64,000 nt of DNA from Variovorax sp. 54 (GTDB taxonomy: Bacteria; Pseudomonadota; Gammaproteobacteria; Burkholderiales; Burkholderiaceae_C). The stretch covers positions 1,984,001-2,048,000 of the forward strand of contig NZ_PEFF01000001.1 of assembly GCF_002754375.1 (NCBI RefSeq), given 5' to 3'. Of this stretch, positions 33,661 through 42,543 are shown in pieces. Below the pieces are notes generated by a model. The model made no database searches, was not told the origin of the DNA, and worked only from the letters and a program-made list of their open reading frames with translations. Each line of letters begins with the position of its first letter. Within the stretch, counting starts at the first letter, position 1. The position numbers were made by a program, and so were the translations under genes.

Positions 33661-34350
33661 TCAGCTGCGCTGCGAATCCAGCTGCTCGCTGTTCGTCACA
33701 ACCTCCTGCGCCTTCATGTAGCTCTCGATCAGCAGCTGGTAGGGCGGGAACACGGCGCTGTAGGCCTCGGCCCATTGCGCGGCATCGTCGCGGTGCCAGG
33801 TCTTCTGCACTTCGGAGCACACGGCCGCGGTGTCGATCGGCACCACGCCGGCCTGCACCACGCGCGCCAGCGTGATCTCCTGCGCCATCTTCGAGTAGGT
33901 GCCCGAGGCGTCGACCACCGCGAACACGCGGTAGCCGTCGTACACCGCCGAGATGCTCGGGAAGGCCATGCACACGCTGGTGATGGTGCCGGCAATGATC
34001 AGCGTGCCGCGCCCGGTCGCCTTCACGGCGGCCACGAACTCGGGGTTGTCCCAGGCGTTGATCTCGCCCTTGCGCGCCACGTACTGCGCATGCGGCGCGT
34101 ACTTGTGCACTTCGGGAATCAGCGGCCCGTTCGGTCCTTGCGGCACCGAGGCGGTGGTGATGACCGGAATCTTCGCCAGCGTCGCGACCTTGGCCAGCGT
34201 GGTGACGTTGGCGCGCAGCTCGGTCATCGGCATGTCCTTCACGGTCTGGAACAGGCCGCTCTGGTGGTCGATGAGCAGCATCACGGCGTCATTGGGGTCG
34301 ATGACGGGCTTGGCGCCGTTGAAGTTGGCGACGTTGTTGGGAATGGTCAT
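33661..34350 (-). CDS. Isochorismatase family hydrolase
   Basis: 229 residues of the cysteine hydrolase fold. The triad is D28 (LLIDHQSG), K94 (ARKGEINAW) and C127 (ITSVCMAF). It is paralogous to the YcaC-like gene immediately upstream (34358-34984), which starts 7 bases before this one. The substrate is unknown; relatives act on amides or isochorismate. Confidence 0.93.
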   Translation of the reverse strand: MTIPNNVANFNGAKPVIDPNDAVMLLIDHQSGLFQTVKDMPMTELRANVTTLAKVATLAKIPVITTASVPQGPNGPLIPEVHKYAPHAQYVARKGEINAWDNPEFVAAVKATGRGTLIIAGTITSVCMAFPSISAVYDGYRVFAVVDASGTYSKMAQEITLARVVQAGVVPIDTAAVCSEVQKTWHRDDAAQWAEAYSAVFPPYQLLIESYMKAQEVVTNSEQLDSQRS

Positions 34351-34357
34351 GGCGTGC

Positions 34358-34984
34358 TCACTTTCCCTGGGTCAGCTGGGTGTAGCTGGTGATGAGGTTG
34401 CAGTAGTCGGGGATGTGGTTGGAGAACAGCGTGCCCAGGCCCTCGATGTCGTTGCGCCAGTCGCGGTGCAGCTCGCAGGCCACGCCGAACCACGACATCA
34501 GCTGTGCGCCGGCGGCCGACATGCGGTCCCACGCGGCCTGGCGCGTCACGTCGTTGAAGGTGCCCGACGCATCAGTGACGACGAACACGTCGAAGCCCTC
34601 GGCCAGCGCCGACAGCGCCGGGAAGGCCACGCAGACCTCGGTGACCACGCCGGCAATCAGCAACTGCTTCTTGCCCGTGGCCTTCACGGCCTTGACGAAG
34701 TCCTCGTTGTCCCAGGCGTTGATCTGGCCGGGGCGGGGAATGTAGGGCGCGTCGGGAAACTGCGCCTTCAGCTCGGGCACGAGCGGGCCGTTGGGGCCGT
34801 TCTCGAAGCTGGTGGTCAGCACCGTGGGCAGCTTGAAGTAGCTGGCGATGTCGGCCAGGGCCAGCACGTTGTTCTTGAACTTGTCGGGGTCGATGTCGCG
34901 CACCAGCGAGAGCAGGCCGGTCTGGTGGTCGACCAGCAGCACGGCGACATCGTTCTTGTCGAGACGGGTGTAAGGCTTTGACAT
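34358..34984 (-). CDS. ycaC: YcaC-type isochorismatase family hydrolase
   Basis: 208 residues, very close to E. coli YcaC across its whole length ([38 protein letters not shown]). D19 and C118 of the active site are present; the lysine position of the paralogue is Pro/Arg here (PRPGQINAW), as in YcaC. The function of YcaC is not settled. Start at 34984; a longer upstream frame is not supported. It forms a tandem pair with 33661-34350. Confidence 0.93.
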   Translation of the reverse strand: MSKPYTRLDKNDVAVLLVDHQTGLLSLVRDIDPDKFKNNVLALADIASYFKLPTVLTTSFENGPNGPLVPELKAQFPDAPYIPRPGQINAWDNEDFVKAVKATGKKQLLIAGVVTEVCVAFPALSALAEGFDVFVVTDASGTFNDVTRQAAWDRMSAAGAQLMSWFGVACELHRDWRNDIEGLGTLFSNHIPDYCNLITSYTQLTQGK

Positions 34985-35192
34985 GAGAGGCTTCCTTTGT
35001 GAGGTTGAATGCCGGGGAAAAATGGCCCCCGATGCATGTCCGTCAGCGTAAAAGCGCGCCCAAAATTCCGGTAGTCGGCGAAATTTGCCTGCAGCGTTCC
35101 ACCCGATGGACGATGGCAACACCCGTGCGCGCAGGTCGGATGAATTCGCGCCCGCCGGGCCCGATCCGTGGGGGCGGGTAAAATACCCCTAC

Positions 35193-35564
35193 ATGTCCCG
35201 CTGGTTTGCCGCTACCGTCCTCGCTTTCATGCTGTCCTGCTACGGCTTCGCCGTGCTCGCGCACGGGCTCGTCGGCGGCAACCATGCGACGTCGTCCGGT
35301 GAACGCCAGACCGTCGTGACGCTCGCCGTCTCGCTGGCCGATGGCGGCGACAAGGACATCGGCAACACGCCTTCTTCCGAAGACCCGTCCGCCATGGACG
35401 AAGCCGGCTCCGAGCACGCCGAACTGCTCGACGCCCGCCCCCACGCGCGCAACCTGCTGGTGCTCTCCGCGCAACCGCCGCGGCTGGGGTCCACCTCGGT
35501 GGTCTCGCCGCTGCTCGACCGGCCCAAGCGGCCACCCCGGCCCCACGCCCTTCTCGCCGCCTGA
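35193..35564 (+). CDS. Hypothetical secreted protein
   Basis: 123 residues with a signal-type start (MSRWFAATVLAFMLSCYGFA), then an acidic, low-complexity middle and a basic proline-rich tail (LLDRPKRPPRPHALLAA). No family is recognised. A TAAAAT -10-like element at 35179-35184 ends only 8 bases before the ATG, so the transcript would be nearly leaderless. Confidence 0.5.
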   Translation: MSRWFAATVLAFMLSCYGFAVLAHGLVGGNHATSSGERQTVVTLAVSLADGGDKDIGNTPSSEDPSAMDEAGSEHAELLDARPHARNLLVLSAQPPRLGSTSVVSPLLDRPKRPPRPHALLAA

Positions 35565-35741
35565 GGCCGCGCGGCGGCGAGCGAACGCCTGAGGACCGAT
35601 CCGGTCCGGGCGTTTGCGCTCACCCGATCCGGCCCGTCGCCTGTTTCACGCGACGCACCTGCCCCTTCTTTTTCAGCCGTCTGACGGCCCTGCCGCACGT
35701 GTCACGCGACCCGTCCGGCCCTCTCTCTTTTTCAGGATTTT
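35565..35741. other. Intergenic leader of the BI-1 gene with hairpins
   Basis: Contains an imperfect stem pairing GCGAACGCC near 35581 with GGGCGTTTGC near 35607, which may terminate the upstream gene, and a small GCCGTC/GACGGC hairpin near 35678-35690. Two T-rich stretches (CTTCTTTTTCA and CTCTCTTTTTCAGGATTTTTT) follow. No coding region was seen. Confidence 0.3.
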
Positions 35742-36443
35742 TTGATGAACTCCAGCCAATCGGCCTACCCCTCCAGCTTCGGCGCACCGTTGGCCTCGGT
35801 CCAGGAACGCAACCGCGTTCTGCGCAACACCTACTGGCTGCTCGCGCTGTCGATGGTGCCCACCGTGCTGGGCGCCTGGCTCGGCGTGGCCACCGGCCTC
35901 ACGCGCGCCCTGTCGCCGGGCATCGGCATCATGGTGTTTCTCGGCGGCGCCTTCGGCTTCATGTACGCCATCGAGAAGACCAAGAACTCCGCCGCCGGCG
36001 TGCCCGTGCTGCTGGCCTTCACCTTCTTCATGGGCCTGATGCTGTCGCGCCTGGTCGGCAGCGTGCTCGGCCTGTCCAACGGCGCCAGCCTGGTCATGAC
36101 TGCCTTCGCCGGCACCGGCGGCATCTTCCTGGGCATGGCCATGCTCTCGACGGTCATCAAGCGCGACATCTCGGCCATGGGCAAGTGGCTCTTCGTGGGC
36201 GCCATCGGCCTGCTGGTGGTGGGCATCGCCAACATCTTCATCCAGTCGAGCGCGCTGATGATGACGCTGTCGGTCGCCGCCATCGGCATCTTCTCGGCCT
36301 TCATCCTGCATGACCTGAAGCGCGTGAAGGACGGCCTGGAAACCAACTACATCTCGGCCACGCTGGGCGTGTACCTGAGCCTCTACAACGTGTTCCAGTC
36401 GCTGCTGGCCCTGCTGGGCATCGCCGGCGGCCGGGACGAGTAA
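35742..36443 (+). CDS. Bax inhibitor-1 / YccA family membrane protein
   Basis: 233 residues with seven hydrophobic helices and the BI-1 signatures NTYWLLALSMVPTVLGAWLG and DLKRVKDGLETNYISATLG near the C-terminus. YccA proteins sit in the inner membrane and modulate the FtsH protease; some BI-1 relatives conduct Ca2+. Preceded by a T-rich leader. A regulator gene follows after 36 bases. Confidence 0.93.
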   Translation: MMNSSQSAYPSSFGAPLASVQERNRVLRNTYWLLALSMVPTVLGAWLGVATGLTRALSPGIGIMVFLGGAFGFMYAIEKTKNSAAGVPVLLAFTFFMGLMLSRLVGSVLGLSNGASLVMTAFAGTGGIFLGMAMLSTVIKRDISAMGKWLFVGAIGLLVVGIANIFIQSSALMMTLSVAAIGIFSAFILHDLKRVKDGLETNYISATLGVYLSLYNVFQSLLALLGIAGGRDE

Positions 36444-36479
36444 GCGCACACAGAACGACAAGACAAGGAAGGAAGCACC

Positions 36480-37025
36480 ATGCGCCTCACCACCAAGGGC
36501 CGCTTCGCGGTCACCGCGATGATCGACATCGCCCTGCACGGCCGCTCGGGCCCCGTCACGCTGGCCTCGATCAGCCTGCGCCAGCAGGTCTCGCTCTCGT
36601 ACCTGGAACTGCTGTTCGCCAAGCTGCGCCGCAACGGGCTGGTCGAATCCACCCGCGGCCCCGGCGGCGGCTACTCGCTGAGCCGCAAGGCCGCGGAGAT
36701 CACCGTGGCCGACGTCGTGCTCACCATCGAAGACCTGGGCGCCAGCAAGATCCGCCCGCGTGCCGCCGGCTCGGACAACGAGCCCGGCCGCTGCGAGATC
36801 GACGACCTGTGGGCCTCCGTGAACCTGCGCGCCGTCGAGTTCCTGCGCTCGATCACGCTGCAGAGCCTGGTCGACGAACAGAAGGCCAAGGGCGTGCAGC
36901 CCGCCACCAGCGCGGCCGCACGCCGCACGACGGCCGTCGTCGGCTCGCCGGTGCGCAAGCCCTTCGTGGTCGACGCGCCGAACTCGGTGTTCGCACTGGG
37001 ACGGCGCCACAGCACGAGCAGCTGA
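36480..37025 (+). CDS. Rrf2 family regulator without the Fe-S cysteines
   Basis: 181 residues. The N-terminal winged helix is typical of Rrf2 (MRLTTKGRFAVTAMIDIALH, STRGPGGGYSL). The IscR-type three-cysteine cluster is reduced to one cysteine (PGRCEIDDLWASVN). It cannot bind a 2Fe-2S cluster in the usual way. The C-terminal ~40 residues are basic, low-complexity and without resemblance to the family. AAGGAAGGA precedes the start. Its target is unknown; no isc genes are nearby. Confidence 0.88.
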   Translation: MRLTTKGRFAVTAMIDIALHGRSGPVTLASISLRQQVSLSYLELLFAKLRRNGLVESTRGPGGGYSLSRKAAEITVADVVLTIEDLGASKIRPRAAGSDNEPGRCEIDDLWASVNLRAVEFLRSITLQSLVDEQKAKGVQPATSAAARRTTAVVGSPVRKPFVVDAPNSVFALGRRHSTSS

Positions 37026-37123
37026 CGCCTGCCACGCGCGGGCTTCGCCTTGAATGTGCGGCCCGCGCGGACTAGACTGGAATGGCAAAGGCACCCGCGG
37101 TGCCGGGGGCCAAGGAGCCTGCC

Positions 37124-37570
37124 ATGTACAAGCGTGTTCTCGTCGCAACCGACGGCTCTTCGCTGTCGGACAAGGCGGTGGCCGCGGCCATCGACCTCGC
37201 GTTGCTCACCGGCGCCGAGTTGGTGAGCGTCAACGTCGCGCACATCCAGCCGTATGGCTATTTCGAAGGCTCGATGCTGCTGAACCAGACGGATTTCGAA
37301 GCCAACCAGAAACACGTCGAGCAGGCGGCCCAGCGCGTGGCCGATGCGGTGCGCGACACCGCCCTGGCCAAGGGCGTGCGCCGCGCCGACGCGGTGGTCA
37401 TGAAGTCGAACCAGGTGGCCGAAGCCATCATCCACGCCGCCAAGAACCAGGACTGCGACCTGATCGTGATGGCCTCGCACGGGCGCCGCAGCCTCGCACG
37501 GCTGCTGCTGGGCAGCGAGACGCTGCACGTGCTGACGCACTCGCACATTCCGGTGCTGGTGCTGCGCTGA
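37124..37570 (+). CDS. Universal stress protein A family
   Basis: 148 residues of the USP fold starting MYKRVLVATDGSSLSDKAV. The nucleotide loop reads ASHGRRSLARLLLGSE, with alanine in place of the first glycine of the G-2X-G-9X-G(S/T) motif, so ATP binding may be weak. The start at 37124 has AAGGAG upstream. Stress-linked, role unknown. Confidence 0.9.
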   Translation: MYKRVLVATDGSSLSDKAVAAAIDLALLTGAELVSVNVAHIQPYGYFEGSMLLNQTDFEANQKHVEQAAQRVADAVRDTALAKGVRRADAVVMKSNQVAEAIIHAAKNQDCDLIVMASHGRRSLARLLLGSETLHVLTHSHIPVLVLR

Positions 37571-37609
37571 ACGGAACGAACGAGGCACCGCGCACGCGGT
37601 GCGCGGGGG

Positions 37610-38038
37610 TTATCGGGTCGCTGCGGACTCGACGGTTTCGACGACCGTGCGACCGGCCGGCGGGCACGACGGCCCGGCATCGCGGCCGAAGCAGCGCGCG
37701 GCCTGCGTGCGCGCCTGGGCTTCCTGCGCGTGGCGCGCTTGCGCGGCATCGACCTGGTAGTCGAGCAGCCACTTCATGAGCAACAGCATCGCAATGACCA
37801 GCCCGAGCGCCACGCCCAGCAGGGTCGTGCGCCAGTTGCGCGGTCGCGCCGCAGACGGCGCGCGGGCCGGTGCGCTGCTCTCCATCGCGGTGAAGCCCGC
37901 AAGGCTGCGGGAGGCGCCACCGTCATGGATGCGGCGGCGGGGTGGTTCGGGGGTCGCGGAACGCGCGGACACCGAGGTCTGCGCGCGCTTCACGCGCGGC
38001 GCATGGGCAGTGTCCGAAGGCAGGTGGCGGGCAGGCAT
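37610..38038 (-). CDS. Hypothetical single-pass membrane protein
   Basis: 142 residues: a disordered basic N-terminal half, one membrane helix (LLGVALGLVIAMLLLMKWLL), and a short C-terminal segment with two cysteines (ARCFGRDAGPSCPPAGR). No family is recognised. The start could also be the internal Met of MESSAPARAP. Confidence 0.5.
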   Translation of the reverse strand: MPARHLPSDTAHAPRVKRAQTSVSARSATPEPPRRRIHDGGASRSLAGFTAMESSAPARAPSAARPRNWRTTLLGVALGLVIAMLLLMKWLLDYQVDAAQARHAQEAQARTQAARCFGRDAGPSCPPAGRTVVETVESAATR

Positions 38039-38092
38039 GACGGGGGCGATTATGAACGGCTCGCGCGCCCAGCCCGCGCCTCAGCCCGTGCG

Positions 38093-39181
38093 TCAGGCAC
38101 CGACACCGAACGCCGCGTGGTAGCGCACCTCGCCGACCGGCCACGCGCCGTGGAACGACACGGCCTGAAAGTATTCCGGCGGCACGCCCGGCAGCACCAG
38201 CCCGGGCCGCACGACGAAGCCGAAGCGGCCATAGAAGGCCGGGTCGCCCAGCAGCACGCAGCCTTGCGCGCCGGCGTCGCGCAGACCGGCCAGCGCGGCG
38301 TCCATCAGCAGCCGGCCGATGCCCTGCCCCTGGCGCGCAGGCGCCACCGAGATCGGCCCCAGGCCATGCCAGCCGGTCGTGCCGTCGGAAATTGCCACGG
38401 GCGACAGCGCGACATGGCCGACGATCTCGCCACCGTCCTCGACCACGAGCGACAGCGTGAGCTGATCGGCCGCGCGCAAGGCGTCGACGATGAGGTGCTC
38501 GGTGCCGTCGGCATGCGGTGCCTCGGCAAACGCCGCCACCGTCAGTTGCCGGATCGCGGCCTCGTCGCCCGGTTGCTCGGGGCGAACCACCGGCCCCGCC
38601 TCCGCCCGCCGCGCGGCGGCCTCCACCTTCTTTTGCGTGTCGGCATCCACCAGCGCCCGCATGGCACGAAACAGCGGCCGGCTGCCGGTGTGCTTCTGGC
38701 CGTAGCCGAGGTTGAATTCGTAGTCGAAGTCCGGCGGGTTCGCGCCCTGGTTGTGCTGCAGCAGGGTTTCGAGCTTGTCGAGCGCCTTCACCGCCTGCGC
38801 TTCGGGCGTCTCGGCTTTCTCGTACTCGTCCCACAGCGCGAGGATGCCCGCGCGCAGCGGCGCGTCGAGCGTGCGCGTGAGCACCTGCAGGTCTTCGCGC
38901 TCCTGCGCGCTCTTGTCGGGGTGCGCGCCTTGCACGATGGCGGGGATGTCGCCGTGGATCGCCTCGCCCAGGTCGTGCACCACGCACATCTTCAGCACCT
39001 TGAGCAGGTCGAGGTCGGCCAGTTCGTCCTCGAAGGCCATGGCCATGAGGCACAGGCGCCAGCTGTGCTCTGCCGTGCTCTCGGTGCGGCCCGAGGCCGT
39101 GTGCGCGCTGCGCAGCACGCTCTTGAGGCGCTCGGCCTCGCGAAGGAAGTCCAGCCTTCCCTTGATCTGATCGATGTCCAT
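38093..39181 (-). CDS. HD-domain hydrolase fused to GNAT acetyltransferase
   Basis: 362 residues. Residues 1-185 form a YfbR/HDDC2-like HD domain (H39 in STAEHSWRLC, H69-D70 in CVVHDLGEAIHGD, late Asp in AVKALDKLETLL), which in relatives cleaves 5'-nucleotides. Residues 195-362 form a GNAT domain (VVRPEQPGDEAAIRQL, SVAPARQGQGIGRLLMDAAL with the acetyl-CoA loop). The two are joined by a short Ala-rich linker in one frame with no sign of frameshift. The acceptor of the acetyl group is unknown. Confidence 0.88.
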   Translation of the reverse strand: MDIDQIKGRLDFLREAERLKSVLRSAHTASGRTESTAEHSWRLCLMAMAFEDELADLDLLKVLKMCVVHDLGEAIHGDIPAIVQGAHPDKSAQEREDLQVLTRTLDAPLRAGILALWDEYEKAETPEAQAVKALDKLETLLQHNQGANPPDFDYEFNLGYGQKHTGSRPLFRAMRALVDADTQKKVEAAARRAEAGPVVRPEQPGDEAAIRQLTVAAFAEAPHADGTEHLIVDALRAADQLTLSLVVEDGGEIVGHVALSPVAISDGTTGWHGLGPISVAPARQGQGIGRLLMDAALAGLRDAGAQGCVLLGDPAFYGRFGFVVRPGLVLPGVPPEYFQAVSFHGAWPVGEVRYHAAFGVGA

Positions 39182-39246
39182 CTCGCGGTCTCGTTGGTCC
39201 TGAATGATTTCAGGCCGAGCCTAAGCGATCCGGACGCAGGCCGTCG

Positions 39247-39834
39247 TTACAGCGCCGGCCCCAGCCCGATGGGCGCGGGCACGACATTCACGATGCGCGT
39301 GAAGAGCGCGGCGTAGATCTCGTCAGGTGCCTGGTGGTCAGTGAACAGGTCGCGGTTCTCGCCGAAGGCCGCGTCGAGCTCGCGCCAGTCGTCTTCGCCG
39401 AGCACGCGCTCAGCCAGCGGCAGGATTTCGCGCTCCTCGTGCGCCATGTGGTCCAGGTAGAAGCTCACGTACTCGTTCATCGCCTGTTCGAAGGCCACGC
39501 GGCGCGGCTCGCCGAGCATCTCGAACGCGAGCAGCGCGTGCTCGACATGGCGGATCTTGCGCTCGCCCCAGGCATGGTCGTTGTCGAGCTTGTCCATCAG
39601 GTCGCGCGAGATCGGCGTGCAGGCGCGCAGCCGGGGAAAGAGCAGCTCGGTTTCCTTCGGGTGGTGGCGCTTCTCGGGAAATTCGCTCACGTAGAACAGC
39701 ATGGCGCGCAGCGTCGCGAAGTCGGGCATCGTGCCCTTGCGGCGGTGCTGGTCGAGCAGCATCACGATGGAACGCAGCATGGCCGCCAGCGCAGCGTGCT
39801 CCTGGCGAATGATCCGGACGGCGGCATGGGTCAT
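39247..39834 (-). CDS. Hemerythrin domain protein
   Basis: 195 residues. Iron ligands appear as histidine in RQEHAALAAML, HHPKETELLFP, HVEHALLAFEM and the final DHMAHEEREILPLAE. Such proteins bind a diiron centre and respond to O2 or NO. It is divergent from a universal stress protein gene, with an FNR-like box between them, consistent with microaerobic or nitrosative control. Confidence 0.9.
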   Translation of the reverse strand: MTHAAVRIIRQEHAALAAMLRSIVMLLDQHRRKGTMPDFATLRAMLFYVSEFPEKRHHPKETELLFPRLRACTPISRDLMDKLDNDHAWGERKIRHVEHALLAFEMLGEPRRVAFEQAMNEYVSFYLDHMAHEEREILPLAERVLGEDDWRELDAAFGENRDLFTDHQAPDEIYAALFTRIVNVVPAPIGLGPAL

Positions 39835-39890
39835 GGAAGGTCTCCTTCTTTCGAAGGCCCCAAGGGTCGCAAGTCCGAGGCGGCCCGGGC

Positions 39891-39904
39891 TTGCTCCAGA
39901 TCAA
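39891..39904. promoter_or_regulatory. Candidate FNR/ANR box between hemerythrin and usp
   Basis: TTGCT-CCAG-ATCAA matches TTGAT-N4-ATCAA at nine of ten half-site positions. It lies 57 bases before the hemerythrin start (minus strand) and 81 bases before the usp start. Confidence 0.45.
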
Positions 39905-39984
39905 GGCCCGTGCACGCGGCCAGGCACAGACTGGCACGGCCTTTCCTCTTTTTCTTCTTCAACGCACCCTGGAGGCTCCTCACC

Positions 39985-40497
39985 ATGTACCAACACATCC
40001 TGGTTCCGATCGACGGCAGTTCCACGTCCGGCGAAGGCCTGGCCGAAGCCATCCGCCTGGCCAAGCTCACGGGCGGCCGCCTGCGGCTGGTTCACATCCT
40101 GGACGAGCTCTCGTTCGCGCTCGGCGTCCGCGCCTACGCGGGCCAGTCGGTGGACTGGCTCGAAGGCCTGCGCGCCACCGCCGTGGCGCTGCTGGAGAAC
40201 GCGCGCGCCCAGGCGCAAGCCGAAGGCGTCGAGGCCGACACCGTGCTGCGCGACGGCTTCAAGGCCGGCGCGGTCCACGACCAGGTGGTGACCGAGGCCA
40301 TCGCCTCGAAGGCCGACCTGATCGTGCTCGGCACGCACGGGCGGCGCGGCCTGAGCCGCTGGGCCATGGGCAGCAATGCCGAACACATCCTGCGCATGGC
40401 GCCCGTGCCGGTGCTGCTGATCCGCGCACCCGAGATCGCTGCGAAGGTCGACCACGAGCGCTTCAGCCTGCCGGACGGGCTGGTCGCGAACCAGTAA
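39985..40497 (+). CDS. Universal stress protein A family
   Basis: 170 residues. The start is MYQHILVPIDGSSTSGEGLA. The ATP-binding loop GTHGRRGLSRWAMGSN matches G-2X-G-9X-G(S/T) fully, unlike the paralogue at 37124. A GGAGG site precedes the start. An FNR-like box lies upstream. Confidence 0.92.
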   Translation: MYQHILVPIDGSSTSGEGLAEAIRLAKLTGGRLRLVHILDELSFALGVRAYAGQSVDWLEGLRATAVALLENARAQAQAEGVEADTVLRDGFKAGAVHDQVVTEAIASKADLIVLGTHGRRGLSRWAMGSNAEHILRMAPVPVLLIRAPEIAAKVDHERFSLPDGLVANQ

Positions 40498-40627
40498 GCG
40501 GGGTCGCCCGCCGCCGGTTTGACGGGGCCCGGCGGCGCGCCCAGAATGAACTGCAGCGCTCGCGGCTCATTTCTCTTTTTTCGCGCGAGAACCGCCCGCC
40601 CGTTCCCCAGTTTCAAGGAGCAGCGCC

Positions 40628-41152
40628 ATGAACTCACCCCAGCACATCCGGCAGTCCATGGACACCCTCACGCGCCACTTCGCGGCGCACCCCCAGGACG
40701 CCCTGACCCAGGACAAACCGGCCGTGGCCACGCTGGTGTCGGGCCTGCGCTTCCGCGTGACCGGGCCCACGGGGGAATCGCTCGAGACCGACATGCCGAA
40801 GGCCATCGGAGGCAACGCGGAAGCGCCATCGCCCGGCTGGTTCATGCGCGCCGCCCTGGCGAGTTGCGAAACGACCGTGATCGCCATGCGGGCGGCCCAA
40901 CTCGGCATCGCGTTGACGACCCTCGAAGTGGTCGTCGGCAGCCAGTCGGACAGCCGCGGCCTGCTCGGCGAGCCGGCCTCCGTGCCCGCAGGCCCCAGCC
41001 GCATGCAGGTCGCGGTGCGGATCGCCGCGGATGGCGTGCCGGAGCAGGAGCTGCGCGACATCGTGCAGTGGGCCGAGGCGCACTCCCCGGTGGGCACTGC
41101 GCTGCGCCGGGCCATCCCGCTCGATGTCGCGGTGCAGGTCGGGCCGGCCTGA
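40628..41152 (+). CDS. OsmC/Ohr family protein with a single conserved cysteine
   Basis: 174 residues of the OsmC fold. The first redox cysteine is C80 (AALASCETTVIAM). The second is replaced: the usual CPVS region reads AHSPVGTALRRA. OsmC peroxidases need both cysteines, so this may lack peroxidase activity. AAGGAG precedes the start. It follows the usp gene in the same direction. Confidence 0.88.
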   Translation: MNSPQHIRQSMDTLTRHFAAHPQDALTQDKPAVATLVSGLRFRVTGPTGESLETDMPKAIGGNAEAPSPGWFMRAALASCETTVIAMRAAQLGIALTTLEVVVGSQSDSRGLLGEPASVPAGPSRMQVAVRIAADGVPEQELRDIVQWAEAHSPVGTALRRAIPLDVAVQVGPA

Positions 41153-41173
41153 CGGCACCGGCGAAGGCCGGCC

Positions 41174-42358
41174 TCAGGCGTAGGAACGCAGCCGCACCGC
41201 AAAGGCCGCCAGCGGCGCGATGCCGCTGCCCTCGGCGCGCTCGCACCAGTCCTGCAGCCGCTTCACGAGCTGTTCGCCGGTGGCGCCCGAGCGGCTCCAC
41301 AGCGCCGTCAGCTCTCGCCGCATCGCGTACATCGTTTCCAACGCTTGCGAGGCCACCAGCGCTTGCGTGAGTTGCGCATGGCGCGTGGCGTCGAGCGCCT
41401 TTTCTTCCTTCCCGAGCCAGGGCCGTGCGGCGCGCAGTGCGCGGGCCCTGTTCGGTGCGAGCGCGTGCGGCCGTGCCAGCTCTTCGGTACAGGCCTGCTT
41501 CAGCGAACGCGAGTAGTTCGACAGCACGTCGTAGTGATGCCGGATCACCGCCTGCACCGTGAGCAGGTCGACGGTGGCGCGCGGCGTGGTGAGGCGCGGC
41601 TTCGGCGCCAGGTGCTTCACCTTGGCCAGCCCCACCGCCTGCAGCGCGCGGATGTAGACCCAGCCGATGTCGAACTCGAACCACTTGTTCGACAGCTTGG
41701 CCGAGGTCGGGAACGCGTGGTGGTTGTTGTGCAGCTCCTCGCCGCCGATCAGCAGACCGATGGGAAAGATGTTCGTGCTCGCGTCCGCCGCAGGCCAGTT
41801 GCGGTAGCCCCAGAAGTGGCCGATGCCGTTGACCACGCCGGCGGCCCAGAACGGAATCCACGCGATCTGCACCACCAGCACCAGCGCGCCCGGCAACACA
41901 CCGAACAGCGCCATGTCGATCAGGCCCATGCAGGTGATGCCCAGCGTCTGGTAGCGCGTGTAGAGCCGGCGCTCGAGCCAGTCGTCGGGCGTGCCGTGGC
42001 CATAGCGGCTCAGCGTTTCGGGATTGCGCGCCTCGGCCACGTACAGCAGCACGCCGCCCCAGAGCACGCGCTTCAGGCCCACCACCTGCGGACTGTGCGG
42101 GTCCTCGGGCGTGTCGCACTTGGCGTGGTGCTTGCGGTGCACGGCGGCCCACTGCTTGGTGACCATGCCCGTCGTCATCCACAGCCAGAAGCGGAAGAAG
42201 TGGCTCGCAATGGGGTGCAGGTCGAGCGCGCGGTGCGCCTGGTGGCGGTGCAGGAAGATGGTGACCGAGGCGATGGTGACGTGCGTCAGCGCCAGTGCGG
42301 CCAGCAGCACGCCCCACCACGGAAGATCGAGCGCGCCGGAGAAAAGAAAAGATGCCAT
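41174..42358 (-). CDS. Acyl-CoA delta-9-type fatty acid desaturase
   Basis: 394 residues. The three histidine boxes of membrane desaturases are intact: HRHQAHRA, HRKHHAKCD and EELHNNHHAFP. Four hydrophobic helices are present. It introduces a double bond into a saturated acyl chain using O2, adjusting membrane fluidity. The C-terminal ~100 residues are an extra helical tail without recognised function. Start at 42358 (MASFLFSGAL) with AAGGGG nine bases upstream; a start ten codons earlier is possible. Confidence 0.92.
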   Translation of the reverse strand: MASFLFSGALDLPWWGVLLAALALTHVTIASVTIFLHRHQAHRALDLHPIASHFFRFWLWMTTGMVTKQWAAVHRKHHAKCDTPEDPHSPQVVGLKRVLWGGVLLYVAEARNPETLSRYGHGTPDDWLERRLYTRYQTLGITCMGLIDMALFGVLPGALVLVVQIAWIPFWAAGVVNGIGHFWGYRNWPAADASTNIFPIGLLIGGEELHNNHHAFPTSAKLSNKWFEFDIGWVYIRALQAVGLAKVKHLAPKPRLTTPRATVDLLTVQAVIRHHYDVLSNYSRSLKQACTEELARPHALAPNRARALRAARPWLGKEEKALDATRHAQLTQALVASQALETMYAMRRELTALWSRSGATGEQLVKRLQDWCERAEGSGIAPLAAFAVRLRSYA

Positions 42359-42424
42359 TCGTACGGACCCCTTGGACACAGTGGACAACGGGCGCGATTC
42401 TCGGAAGCACCCCGCCCGCAGGCC

Positions 42425-42438
42425 TTGCGCCAGATCAA
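42425..42438. promoter_or_regulatory. Candidate FNR/ANR box before the desaturase
   Basis: TTGCG-CCAG-ATCAA matches the FNR consensus at eight of ten half-site positions. It lies 67 bases before the desaturase start. The second half-site is perfect, the first has two mismatches. Control of an oxygen-dependent desaturase by an FNR-type regulator is plausible but unproven. Confidence 0.35.
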
Positions 42439-42543
42439 CGGCGGGCGCCGCCGCTGCCGCGCGTGCGACATGCGTGCTACGCTTCTTGGCTCCATGCGCC
42501 CACCCTCCTCTGTGGCGCCGGCGTTTTTTCTCCCAGCCCCCGC

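Noticed and set aside
40628..41152. Ohr hydroperoxide reductase
   Set aside because: It lacks the second cysteine needed for peroxide reduction.
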